Assembly: GCA_024809215.1 (NCBI GenBank)
Contig: JANUBW010000003.1
Location: 620,001 to 684,000, forward strand
DNA: 64,000 nucleotides
Source: Niastella sp. OAS944
GTDB lineage: Bacteria; Bacteroidota; Bacteroidia; Chitinophagales; Chitinophagaceae
Reading direction: 5' to 3'
Of the stretch, positions 44,287 through 51,882 are shown in pieces. The translations under genes and the position numbers were made by a program. The notes beneath the pieces are model-generated. The model did not search any database and was not told the DNA's origin. It saw only the letters and a program-made list of their open reading frames with translations. Each line of letters starts with the position of its first letter. The stretch's first letter is position 1.

Positions 44287-44897
44287 AATGAATATTGCTT
44301 TTTAAGATAGGGGTTAAACTCCCCAATGGGTCTTGGAAGAAAGTAACCTTTAATCAAAGTGGGATTACGAACACATATTTCAATATGCAGGCGATCGTAA
44401 AAATTTGAATTTGGATAAATTTGACCTCCTTCGTTAAATGCACTTCGAACGGTATCAAATCGGCTTTGTTGATTTTCGTCTGTAGATGCGTGCAAACATT
44501 TAATGACCGAGCAATCCAGTTTTCTAATAGGGCCTTTATTGACGGGTATTGATTTACCATTTTCTACACAAGATTCTGCGAACTTATCATAGGCCTTTTT
44601 TACCATTTCTATTGAACCAGGTTCCAGCAAGTTCAAGCAGTTCCCCAACTCAATGATAGCGCCTATTACAAAGGGTGTTTTTATTCTTGTTTTATTCTTC
44701 TGCCAGCCAGAAGCACATTCAATTGCATATTCCAATGCTCTACCCGGGTTTTGCTCCCAGAAATAAATACCTGGGCCAAGCCAGTCCCATTCATTTTCAC
44801 TTGCGATAAGGTCATCCTCTCCGTTTAAGATCCGTAGGCCGACCTCTCTATCACAGCTGTGAAAAGCTGAAATTTCAAAAGGTTGATGATAAGCCAT
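44283..44897 (-). CDS. ADP-ribosyltransferase-like protein, candidate toxin
   Basis: A 204-residue soluble protein. FHSCDREVGLRIL (12-24) followed by the block DWLGPGIYFWEQNPGRALEYA (38-58) resembles the first part of ADP-ribosyltransferase folds ([H/R] strand, then G-x-G-x-Y-F), and a late strand has HIEICVRNP (171-179), where Glu173 could be the catalytic acid. The assignment is by pattern memory, not by search. Directly upstream, 11 bases away, is a 59-codon gene; the pair has the layout of a toxin-antitoxin module. It converges with recX and overlaps its stop codon. Confidence 0.65.
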   Translation of the reverse strand: MAYHQPFEISAFHSCDREVGLRILNGEDDLIASENEWDWLGPGIYFWEQNPGRALEYAIECASGWQKNKTRIKTPFVIGAIIELGNCLNLLEPGSIEMVKKAYDKFAESCVENGKSIPVNKGPIRKLDCSVIKCLHASTDENQQSRFDTVRSAFNEGGQIYPNSNFYDRLHIEICVRNPTLIKGYFLPRPIGEFNPYLKKQYSF

Positions 44898-44908
44898 TAT
44901 TTAGATTT

Positions 44909-45088
44909 TTAAGGCTTTGAATCAGTTTCGGTTTCTGGAGCATCTTCCAGAATTATCCCCGCCCTTTTGAAAAAATCATCTGCTGCTTCTTTTGAAGCCA
45001 TGATTTTTTTAAATGTTTCGTCAAGGGCTTCCATTACAGCCTTATTACGTTCCTCCAGAGTCGGATAATACTTATAATATTTAGCCAT
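44909..45088 (-). CDS. 59-residue protein, candidate antitoxin or immunity partner
   Basis: The minus strand gives a 59-residue, mostly helical, charged protein: MAKYYKYYPTLEERNKAVME, then a long amphipathic helix (DETFKKIMASKEAADDFFKRAG) and an acidic tail (ILEDAPETETDSKP). It precedes the ADP-ribosyltransferase-like gene by 11 bases on the same strand. The small upstream gene plus larger downstream gene order is that of classical antitoxin-toxin operons. I do not recognise the family. Confidence 0.65.
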   Translation of the reverse strand: MAKYYKYYPTLEERNKAVMEALDETFKKIMASKEAADDFFKRAGIILEDAPETETDSKP

Positions 45089-45157
45089 AGTAGAACAATT
45101 ATACTCCTAAGATATAAAATATTTATTTCATATCCCTAAAGAATTTAGTTTTTTACC

Positions 45158-46675
45158 TTACTTCCACTTATCCGTAAATCGCTTCTTTATAGTAAAATAA
45201 AAAGTACTTCCTTCACCTACAACCGAATCAACCCAAATTCTTCCATTATGCAATTCCGCAATTTTTTTGCAATGTGCAAGGCCGATACCAGTTCCCTCAT
45301 ATTCATTCTTGGTATGTAACCGTTGAAAGATGATAAAAATGCGCTCCCAGTATTTTTCATCAATACCTATTCCATTGTCGGATATTTTAAACTGCCAGTG
45401 GTCATCCTTGGGCATTACCGAAATGTTGATAACCGGCGGTTCGCCCGGTTTGCGAAATTTAAGCGAATTGCTGATCAGGTTTTGGAACAACTGTTTCATT
45501 TCGGTAGCATAGCCGGAAATAGTTGGTAACATATCGATGTTAATAACTGCATGACTTTCCTGAACAGCCATGGTTAGATCACTCAAAACCTGCTGTACAA
45601 CCTGGTTACAGTCGATGGGTTCTAAAATTCGTTCACGTCCCAGCCTTGAATAATCGAGCAGGTCCTGCACCAATCGCCGCATTCTGTCCGAGGCATCGGT
45701 TATATAGTTGATATATTTGGTAACGTTTTCATCGGCCTCGTGTTTATAATGCCTTTTCAACAATTCAACAAAGCCCGATACAGTTCGCAACGGCTCCTGT
45801 AGATCGTGCGAAGCTACATAGGCAAATTGCTCCAGTTCGATATTCTTTCTCTTCAGGTCTTCGGCATATTCTTTTTGCCTGACTTCAGCTTCCCGCCGAT
45901 CGGTAATATCTCTAATAAATGCGCAAAAGAAATCGGTATCATTTTGGCGCATTGGTATAATGGTTAGCTCAATGGGAAACTCTTTACCATTGCGATGGAG
46001 TGCAGTAATTTCAATTAGTTTATTTAATACACTTTGCTCGCGGGTATTTAAATAACGTTTCAGTCCGGCTTCGTGTGCTTCGCGGTGTTGTTGTGGAACA
46101 ATGGTCTCGGATAAGCGGCGGCCTTTTACTTCTTCTTCCTTCCAGCCAAATATTTGTTCGGCCTGCGGGTTCCATACCGTGATGCAGCCATTGCTATCAA
46201 TACAAATAATAGCATCCAGTGCCGAGTTCATAATAAGCCGGGTGGTTTCTTCGCTGGCACGTAATATGGCTTCGGCTTTTTTTCTTTCGCTTACATCGGT
46301 TATAAATGCCACAGCCATTTTTTGGGCGCCCAGTTTATAATAACCAAGACTGATCTCTACCGGAAAGGTGCGGCCATTTTTATCGCGGGCAAACAGGTCT
46401 TTACCCAATCCCATGGGCCTGGCTTTGGGAGCCTGAAAATAATGTTGCCGGTGTTGGCGATGTATTTCTCTTAAATTTTCGGGAATTAAAAGTTCTATTG
46501 GTTTTCCGCTAAGTTCTTCTTTGGTATAACCAAAAAGCTTTTCGGCATTTGGATTAACCAGGTTAATATCACCATTTTCGTCGGTTACCAAAATACTTAT
46601 GGTAGCATGTTCAAATAAAGATTTGAATGCTTTTTCATTTTCGAGAAGGATTTCATTTTGATCTTTCATAACCAA
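45158..46675 (-). CDS. PAS-domain sensor histidine kinase
   Basis: A 505-residue protein without membrane segments. Two PAS domains (about 15-135 and 142-262; NPNAEKLFGYTKEEL and NPQAEQIFGWKEEEV) precede a HisKA domain with His290 (ASHDLQEPLRT) and an HATPase domain (NLISNSLKFRKPG, DNGIGIDEKYWERIFIIFQRLH, GTGIGLAHCKKI). The LQEP H-box is typical of cyanobacterial-phytochrome-like kinases working with Rcp1-type receivers, which is what the upstream gene encodes. ATG at 46669 is an equally good start. Confidence 0.93.
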   Translation of the reverse strand: MVMKDQNEILLENEKAFKSLFEHATISILVTDENGDINLVNPNAEKLFGYTKEELSGKPIELLIPENLREIHRQHRQHYFQAPKARPMGLGKDLFARDKNGRTFPVEISLGYYKLGAQKMAVAFITDVSERKKAEAILRASEETTRLIMNSALDAIICIDSNGCITVWNPQAEQIFGWKEEEVKGRRLSETIVPQQHREAHEAGLKRYLNTREQSVLNKLIEITALHRNGKEFPIELTIIPMRQNDTDFFCAFIRDITDRREAEVRQKEYAEDLKRKNIELEQFAYVASHDLQEPLRTVSGFVELLKRHYKHEADENVTKYINYITDASDRMRRLVQDLLDYSRLGRERILEPIDCNQVVQQVLSDLTMAVQESHAVINIDMLPTISGYATEMKQLFQNLISNSLKFRKPGEPPVINISVMPKDDHWQFKISDNGIGIDEKYWERIFIIFQRLHTKNEYEGTGIGLAHCKKIAELHNGRIWVDSVVGEGSTFYFTIKKRFTDKWK

Positions 46676-46687
46676 CGATAGAAGGTG

Positions 46688-47116
46688 TTAACAGGCTTCA
46701 GGAAAAAAACGGGTTATTATTTTTTGGATCACCTCTGGTTGAAGCGGTTTGTTTTCGAACCCGGAGATCTCCACATTTTCCTGCGCTGCTATTTGATCGT
46801 CGGGGTTTAAACTTGTGGTAAGCATTACCATAACAATATTCGCTTTTTGTGTTGATGGAAGCTTTTGATAATGTTGTAAGAACTCCCAGCCATCCATACC
46901 TGGCATGTTAATATCAAGGAAAATAAGATCGGGACGGGGATGCTCGGTACCATTATTAAATGCACCGCTACCGGTTAAATATTCCAATGCTTCCCTGCCA
47001 CTGGTAACTACCTGAACATGATGCGCGCAACCCATTTCTTCAACAAGCAATTTGTTTAGGAAATTAGTTGGCTCATCATCATCGATGAATAAAATGCACA
47101 TAAGTTTTTGTTTCAT
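46688..47116 (-). CDS. Single-domain response regulator (Rcp1-like)
   Basis: A 142-residue receiver domain with the acidic pocket FIDDDEP, phosphoacceptor Asp68 (IFLDINMPGMDG), MLTTS switch residues and FENKPLQ containing the conserved Lys. No output domain. It precedes its kinase by 12 bases; in such pairs the receiver relays phosphate or binds other proteins. An in-frame ATG at 47101 is an alternative start. Confidence 0.93.
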   Translation of the reverse strand: MKQKLMCILFIDDDEPTNFLNKLLVEEMGCAHHVQVVTSGREALEYLTGSGAFNNGTEHPRPDLIFLDINMPGMDGWEFLQHYQKLPSTQKANIVMVMLTTSLNPDDQIAAQENVEISGFENKPLQPEVIQKIITRFFPEAC

Positions 47117-47374
47117 TTGAAGAACTGGTTTTAAGAGCTAAACACTACAATGCAGGCTACGATAGCCCTAAATCAAACTAATTGGTCATTAAGTGAATGT
47201 ATTGCGCGGGAATAGTTTGTCTTGCAAAGGGTTGGGAAGCACTGTACTAAATGAACCTATAACCAGAAGTAAAATGATGGCAGTTGATTGAAATAGGTGG
47301 CAAGCAACCAACGTGCATAAGTAAAAATAAGCATATTTCGGGTAATGCAAGAGGTTTTTATAAGTTGGTGCCAT

Positions 47375-47567
47375 AAAAGAAAACCCCGCAAAAAGCGGGG
47401 TAATTACTTAATAAGGGATCCTTGGTAAACGTTAGGTTTTTATCATAAGGATTGGACAGGTTTCACAGGTTTGGACTTGGACGGCTTTTCACTTATTGGA
47501 TTCTGATAGTTTTCAATGGATATGAGACCAGGTATTTCAGTGATGTTGGATATGCGTTAACTGTTAA
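47375..47567 (-). ncRNA. Candidate small RNA of about 190 nt
   Basis: On the minus strand TTTG, a 19-base spacer and CATCTTTG (47573-47580) form a near-consensus Bacteroidota promoter. About 190 bases downstream lies an intrinsic terminator (ACCCCGC/GCGGGGT stem at 47383-47401 followed by TTTTCTTTTA). There is no ORF of useful length between, and no gene upstream that would need this terminator. The unit could be an independent sRNA or a leader that attenuates the receiver-kinase operon further left. Confidence 0.4.
47383..47401 (-). terminator. Intrinsic terminator on the minus strand
   Basis: A 7-bp GC-rich stem with a five-base loop. Read on the minus strand a TTTTCTTTTA tail follows; on the plus strand there is no T run, so it serves leftward transcription. 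Confidence 0.75.
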
Positions 47568-47957
47568 CACCACAAAGATGCTACGGCAATAAAGCATTTC
47601 AAATTATTTCACCGTTAAATTCCCCGCCCTTTATATTTAACTTATTTTAATTTATTGGTATACCCTTAGCTCAGTCTTTCCTTCTCCCACACACGCATTT
47701 TATTAACCTGAAATCTTTCGTTTATAGGATGATTGGGTTTCGTCTACGCAATTTGCCATTTTGTCTAATTAATGGGACTTTAATGCTGCAACACGGTAGG
47801 ATTTTCAGCTATTTTTAAGTAAATTGGATACATTCCACCCTCGGAGTCGGTTAATGTTCCTGTTGTAGCGGTATACTGGTATAATTATTTATGACAAAAT
47901 AGCAATGTTATAAAAATGCTGACGTCTCATTATTAAACCAACTAAGAAACCAGGCCA

Positions 47958-48686
47958 ATGCTAAAGGACGAAGTTTTTAAGGAACAGACACTCAAACCGG
48001 CTGATTTTAAATTTAGTAAGAAAGTAGCCGATGTGTTTGACGACATGGTTAGCCGTTCGGTACCATTTTATGCCGAAATGCAAAGAATGATCGCTGAACT
48101 TGCTGCAAACCATGCGCTTGACGGTACCAATGTATACGATCTCGGTTGTTCAACCGGAACCTCATTTATATTGATGGATGATACTATCTCTAAGGATGTG
48201 CGTTTTGTTGGTATCGACGACTCGGCCGATATGCTTCAAAAGTGCAAAGGAAAGCTCGATGAAGCCGGCATTAGCAGGCCTTATGACCTTGTTGTGGGCG
48301 ATTTAAATAATGGGGTAGAGATCAAAAACGCTTCCGTGGTGATCCTTTGTTTAACCCTTCAATTTGTACGGCCGCTTTACCGTGAGAAATTGCTTAAAAA
48401 GATCGTTGATGGTTTGGTAGATAATGGCGTATTGATCATCGTTGAAAAAATTCTGGCCGAAGAAAGTCAGTTCAACCGCGATTTTATAGACTACTACTAT
48501 AATTATAAAAGACGGCAGCATTACAGCGAAATGGAGATCTCGCAAAAGCGCGAAGCGCTCGAAAACGTGCTGATCCCTTATAAACTAAGCGAAAACATAC
48601 TGATGCTGCGCGAAGCCGGGTTTTCGCATTGTGAAATATTTTTCAAATGGTATAACTTCTCAGGCATCGTTGCCGTAAAAAATTAA
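47958..48686 (+). CDS. cmoA: CmoA-like carboxy-S-adenosylmethionine synthase
   Basis: A 242-residue class I methyltransferase-fold protein closely patterned on E. coli CmoA: VADVFDDMVSRSVPFYAEM, NVYDLGCSTGTSFI, VVILCLTLQFV, SEMEISQKREALENVLIPY and a C-terminal FSGIVAVK. The Arg of SQKR (residue 198) corresponds, as I recall, to Arg199 of E. coli CmoA that holds the carboxylate of carboxy-SAM. CmoA makes carboxy-SAM from SAM and prephenate for tRNA modification by CmoB. No cmoB is adjacent; an integral-membrane methyltransferase gene follows 16 bases later. Confidence 0.85.
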   Translation: MLKDEVFKEQTLKPADFKFSKKVADVFDDMVSRSVPFYAEMQRMIAELAANHALDGTNVYDLGCSTGTSFILMDDTISKDVRFVGIDDSADMLQKCKGKLDEAGISRPYDLVVGDLNNGVEIKNASVVILCLTLQFVRPLYREKLLKKIVDGLVDNGVLIIVEKILAEESQFNRDFIDYYYNYKRRQHYSEMEISQKREALENVLIPYKLSENILMLREAGFSHCEIFFKWYNFSGIVAVKN

Positions 48687-48702
48687 AAAGCCCTAAATAC
48701 GA

Positions 48703-49425
48703 ATGATCCCAATCGGTAATTTCTTTTTCCGGTACAGGAACTTTTTGTTTATGTTCCTGTATCTGGCTCTTTTTATTCCCTCTGCTCCATTGTTCTCACC
48801 TGAGGTTTTTGGCGTTAACTATTATATGTTGCCTGTAGTACTTGGTTTACTCATTACTGTAAGCGGTCAGCTTATAAGAGGTGCAACTATTGGTTTGGCT
48901 TATATTATTCGCGGCGGTAAAGAAGGAAAAGTATATGCAGAAGAACTGGTTACCCGCGGTATTTTTAATCATTGCCGTAACCCTTTGTACGTAGGTAATA
49001 TTTTAATGTTATGCGGTGTTGGCGTATTGTCGAACTCGCTTTTATATGTAGCCGTGTTTATTCCATTTTTTCTTTTTGTGTACCAGGCCATTGTGCTGGC
49101 CGAAGAGAATTTTCTCCGCAACAAGTTCGGCGAACAATACGATCGCTATACAAAAGCTGTTAACCGCTGGGTGCCCAGGTTGAAAGGTATTTCAGCAACA
49201 TTTAAAAGCATGGAGTTCAAATGGCGCCGCTGGATACTAAAAGAGTACAATACCCAATACATTTGGCTAAGCGGCATCACCCTTATTTTGTTGTTGAAAT
49301 ATCCCCAAATCACCAATGGTGATGTACGGCTGCGCAACATACTACTGGCCATTATACTTCCCCTGTTGGGTTTTGCCTATTTGTTTGTAAGGTATTTGAA
49401 GAAGTCGGGGAAGATGAAGGAGTAA
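48703..49425 (+). CDS. Integral-membrane methyltransferase, PEMT/ICMT type
   Basis: A 240-residue protein with about six membrane helices. The SAM-binding motifs of the isoprenylcysteine/phospholipid methyltransferase superfamily are visible: GQLIRGATIGLAYIIRGG, then VTRGIFNHCRNPLYVGNILMLCGVG (the R-H-P-x-Y-x-G pattern) and AEENFLRNKFGEQYDRYTKAVNRWVP (the E-E-x-x-L-x(3)-G-x-x-Y-x-x-Y pattern). It should modify a lipid or a membrane-exposed thiol. It forms a two-gene operon with the CmoA-like gene and a terminator follows. Confidence 0.85.
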   Translation: MIPIGNFFFRYRNFLFMFLYLALFIPSAPLFSPEVFGVNYYMLPVVLGLLITVSGQLIRGATIGLAYIIRGGKEGKVYAEELVTRGIFNHCRNPLYVGNILMLCGVGVLSNSLLYVAVFIPFFLFVYQAIVLAEENFLRNKFGEQYDRYTKAVNRWVPRLKGISATFKSMEFKWRRWILKEYNTQYIWLSGITLILLLKYPQITNGDVRLRNILLAIILPLLGFAYLFVRYLKKSGKMKE

Positions 49426-49496
49426 AGAGCAATGTGATAATTTGATAATGTGCTAATGTGATAATAAAAAGGCGACAGCTCAATGATAAATTTTTA

Positions 49497-49525
49497 GGGG
49501 TTTCCTGTAAGGGAAGCCTCTTTTT
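49497..49525 (+). terminator. Terminator of the cmoA operon
   Basis: GGGGTTTCC pairs with GGGAAGCCTC (including wobble pairs) around TGTAA, followed by TTTTT. Confidence 0.65.
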
Positions 49526-49658
49526 GTTGCTGGCTGCCAATTAACTTTGCAACAAGGACCCGCACAATTAACCTGGCCAATGAACCAATTCATCGGCAAA
49601 TGTGCCAATTGGTGCTACCCCTGCAAAAACAGTTGTAATTTAATCGTAAATTGATGGC

Positions 49659-50714
49659 ATGGAGGCATTTGCCGGCGACATAAAACCATTAACGTACTCC
49701 CGGAAAGAAAGGGTAATTGCATTTATCATATTACCCCCATTTGCCGTTCTATTGAATTTTGCAATATTTGGTAATCAATACTTTTCGTCACCAGGCAGTT
49801 TTTTGATCTCAACAGGCATAACCCTCAGCGTTATAGCACTGGTGTATGTTTGCTGCGGCATGGTGGCCTTTAGCTTACGCAACCGCTTTCCCAAATACAG
49901 CCAAACCTTCAAACGTATATCCATTGGCCTCATCATTTACATTACCCTAATGGTTACCGCCCTTAGTATATTATTCTGGGGGTACGACTATATTGGTTTC
50001 ATGGGCTACCAGATAAACCTGAACCGCTATGCCTGGGCGCTGATCGTAGGCGCTTTTTGTAATATTATGGCTACCAGCCTTAACGAAGGCGCCGCCTTTT
50101 TTGAACGCTGGCGCGAAGTGGTTGATGAAGCCGAACAATTAAAAAAAGAAAACCTCCAAAGCCAGCTCGAGGGACTAAAAGGCCAGGTAAACCCGCACTT
50201 TTTGTTCAATAGCCTCAATTCCCTTTCTTCGCTCATTAGCGATGATCCCGAAAAGGCAGAAAAGTTTCTCGATGAAATGAGTAAGGTGTACCGTTACCTC
50301 TTGCGTACCAACGAAGACGGATTAACCACCCTGCAGGCCGAAATGGATTTCATAAACTCATATTTTCATTTGTTGAAAACCCGTTATGGCGACGGGCTCG
50401 ATATGCAAACTACTATTGAAGAACGCTTTTTGACCTACCTGGTGCCACCGCTAACCCTGCAAATGCTGGTTGAGAATGCAGTGAAACACAACATGATACT
50501 GAAAGACAAACCCTTACAGATCATGATCCTTACTACTAATAGTGGCAAACTGATCGTAAGCAATAACCTGCAACGAAAAGACAGAATGGTTTCCTCAAAC
50601 AAAGTGGGTTTGAGCAACATAGTTAAAAAGTACCGGCTTATGAAGCAGGAAGAGATCAGCGTGCGCGATGATGGAAAAGAGTTCGCGGTCATTGTACCAC
50701 TTATACACCCTTAG
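49659..50714 (+). CDS. LytS-type sensor histidine kinase
   Basis: A 351-residue protein with four membrane helices (about 20-40, 50-72, 86-108, 122-142), a short coiled coil and a His_kinase/HATPase domain. The phosphoacceptor His180 is in QVNPHFLFNSLNSLSSLI, and NAVKHNMI forms the N-box. The family signals to LytTR regulators; that partner is the next gene, 105 bases on. No ligand-binding domain other than the membrane part is seen. Confidence 0.92.
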   Translation: MEAFAGDIKPLTYSRKERVIAFIILPPFAVLLNFAIFGNQYFSSPGSFLISTGITLSVIALVYVCCGMVAFSLRNRFPKYSQTFKRISIGLIIYITLMVTALSILFWGYDYIGFMGYQINLNRYAWALIVGAFCNIMATSLNEGAAFFERWREVVDEAEQLKKENLQSQLEGLKGQVNPHFLFNSLNSLSSLISDDPEKAEKFLDEMSKVYRYLLRTNEDGLTTLQAEMDFINSYFHLLKTRYGDGLDMQTTIEERFLTYLVPPLTLQMLVENAVKHNMILKDKPLQIMILTTNSGKLIVSNNLQRKDRMVSSNKVGLSNIVKKYRLMKQEEISVRDDGKEFAVIVPLIHP

Positions 50715-50819
50715 AACGTCAAAAACTACAGTTCATCGCCCTATTTGGCAATTCATGCCTACCCGGTCCACAAAACAGTACCTGATTTGTAATTTGCATC
50801 TTCCACAAAAACCACGGAC

Positions 50820-51602
50820 ATGAAAGTACTTATTATTGAAGACGAAGAACTGGCAGTAAAAAAACTGCAAAAGACCCTTGCCAGTGTTGATTCCACCGCA
50901 CAGGTAGTTGGGGTGGCCGATAGCATTCGCAGCTCGGTAAACTGGCTGCAACAAAACCCTTCGCCCGATCTCATATTGATGGATATTGAACTGGCAGACG
51001 GCCAAAGCTTCGAGATCTTCGATAAGGTAGACGTTAAAAGCACGGTTATTTTTACCACCTCATACGATGAATATGCCCTGAAAGCATTTAAGGTAAACAG
51101 CATTGATTATTTATTAAAACCTATTCAGAAAGAAGACCTGCACGCAGCGCTGGAAAAACTAAAAGGACTGAAATCGCTTTATGGTAACAACAGCGCGCCC
51201 ACGCCTTCACTCAATGTTGATAACCTGGTAAAAGAGCTGCAACAAAAGTTGCAACCCAAAGAATACCGCAAACGCTTTTTGGTAAAACATGCGCAAAAGT
51301 TAGTGAGTGTTGATGTAGAAGAGATCGCTTATTTCTACAGCGATGGCCGCCTGAACTTCTTCAAAACAACCGATAACCGCAAATTTGTGGTTGATTATAC
51401 TATGGACGATCTGGAAGAAATGCTCGATCCTAATCAATTCTTCCGCATCAGCCGCGCATTTTATGTGGCGGTGAACAGCATCGATCAAATACATGATTAT
51501 TTTGGCAACCGCTTATTATTGAATTTAAAACCCGCAGTTGATAAAGAGGCTATCGTTAGCAGGGAGAAGGTTACTGATTTTAAGAAGTGGATGGGGAAAT
51601 GA
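50820..51602 (+). CDS. LytTR family response regulator
   Basis: A 260-residue protein: receiver domain (1-120) with Asp55 (ILMDIELAD), FTTSYDEYALKAF and DYLLKPI, then a linker with repeated Lys/Gln and a LytTR DNA-binding domain (about 155-258; RFLVKHAQKLVSV, IAYFYSDGRLNFF, ISRAFYVAVNSI). It works with the preceding kinase. Target genes are unknown. Confidence 0.93.
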   Translation: MKVLIIEDEELAVKKLQKTLASVDSTAQVVGVADSIRSSVNWLQQNPSPDLILMDIELADGQSFEIFDKVDVKSTVIFTTSYDEYALKAFKVNSIDYLLKPIQKEDLHAALEKLKGLKSLYGNNSAPTPSLNVDNLVKELQQKLQPKEYRKRFLVKHAQKLVSVDVEEIAYFYSDGRLNFFKTTDNRKFVVDYTMDDLEEMLDPNQFFRISRAFYVAVNSIDQIHDYFGNRLLLNLKPAVDKEAIVSREKVTDFKKWMGK

Positions 51603-51605
51603 CAA

Positions 51606-51648
51606 ATGTGATAATGTGCAATGTGATAATGTGATAATGTGATAATGA
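51606..51648 (+). repeat. Short tandem repeat of ATGTGATA
   Basis: About five copies of the 8-mer ATGTGATA, one shortened, follow the LytTR stop codon. A related set lies after the membrane methyltransferase gene (about 49432-49466). No coding role. Confidence 0.65.
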
Positions 51649-51882
51649 AAGGCAGATTGGTTGACAAGATAGGAAGTTGAAAAGTTGATAGAGGTGATAA
51701 AGTTGATAAAGGGTTGAAATGAAAATGAAAACTCTTGAGGGAGAATTTTAAGGTAATGAGTTAGCAGGGCCTGGTGCGAAAGCGAGGATGCAAATTGACA
51801 TGGACCTAAAAATTCCGGAGGCCCACTCACCATTCACCACTCACGTCAACAAAGTGTTCATTGAAGAACTATGCTTCAAGCA

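Larger units (their letters stand above)
47117..47957. other. Intergenic region of 0.84 kb
   Basis: Nothing protein-coding is convincing; the 61-codon minus-strand frame at 47189-47374 lacks any family resemblance. It contains an orphan promoter/terminator pair on the minus strand (listed separately) and, further right, only AT-rich sequence before cmoA. Confidence 0.5.

Noticed and set aside
47189-47374. 61-codon minus-strand ORF near the candidate small RNA
   Set aside because: Lies beyond the terminator, no family resemblance, unusual composition.
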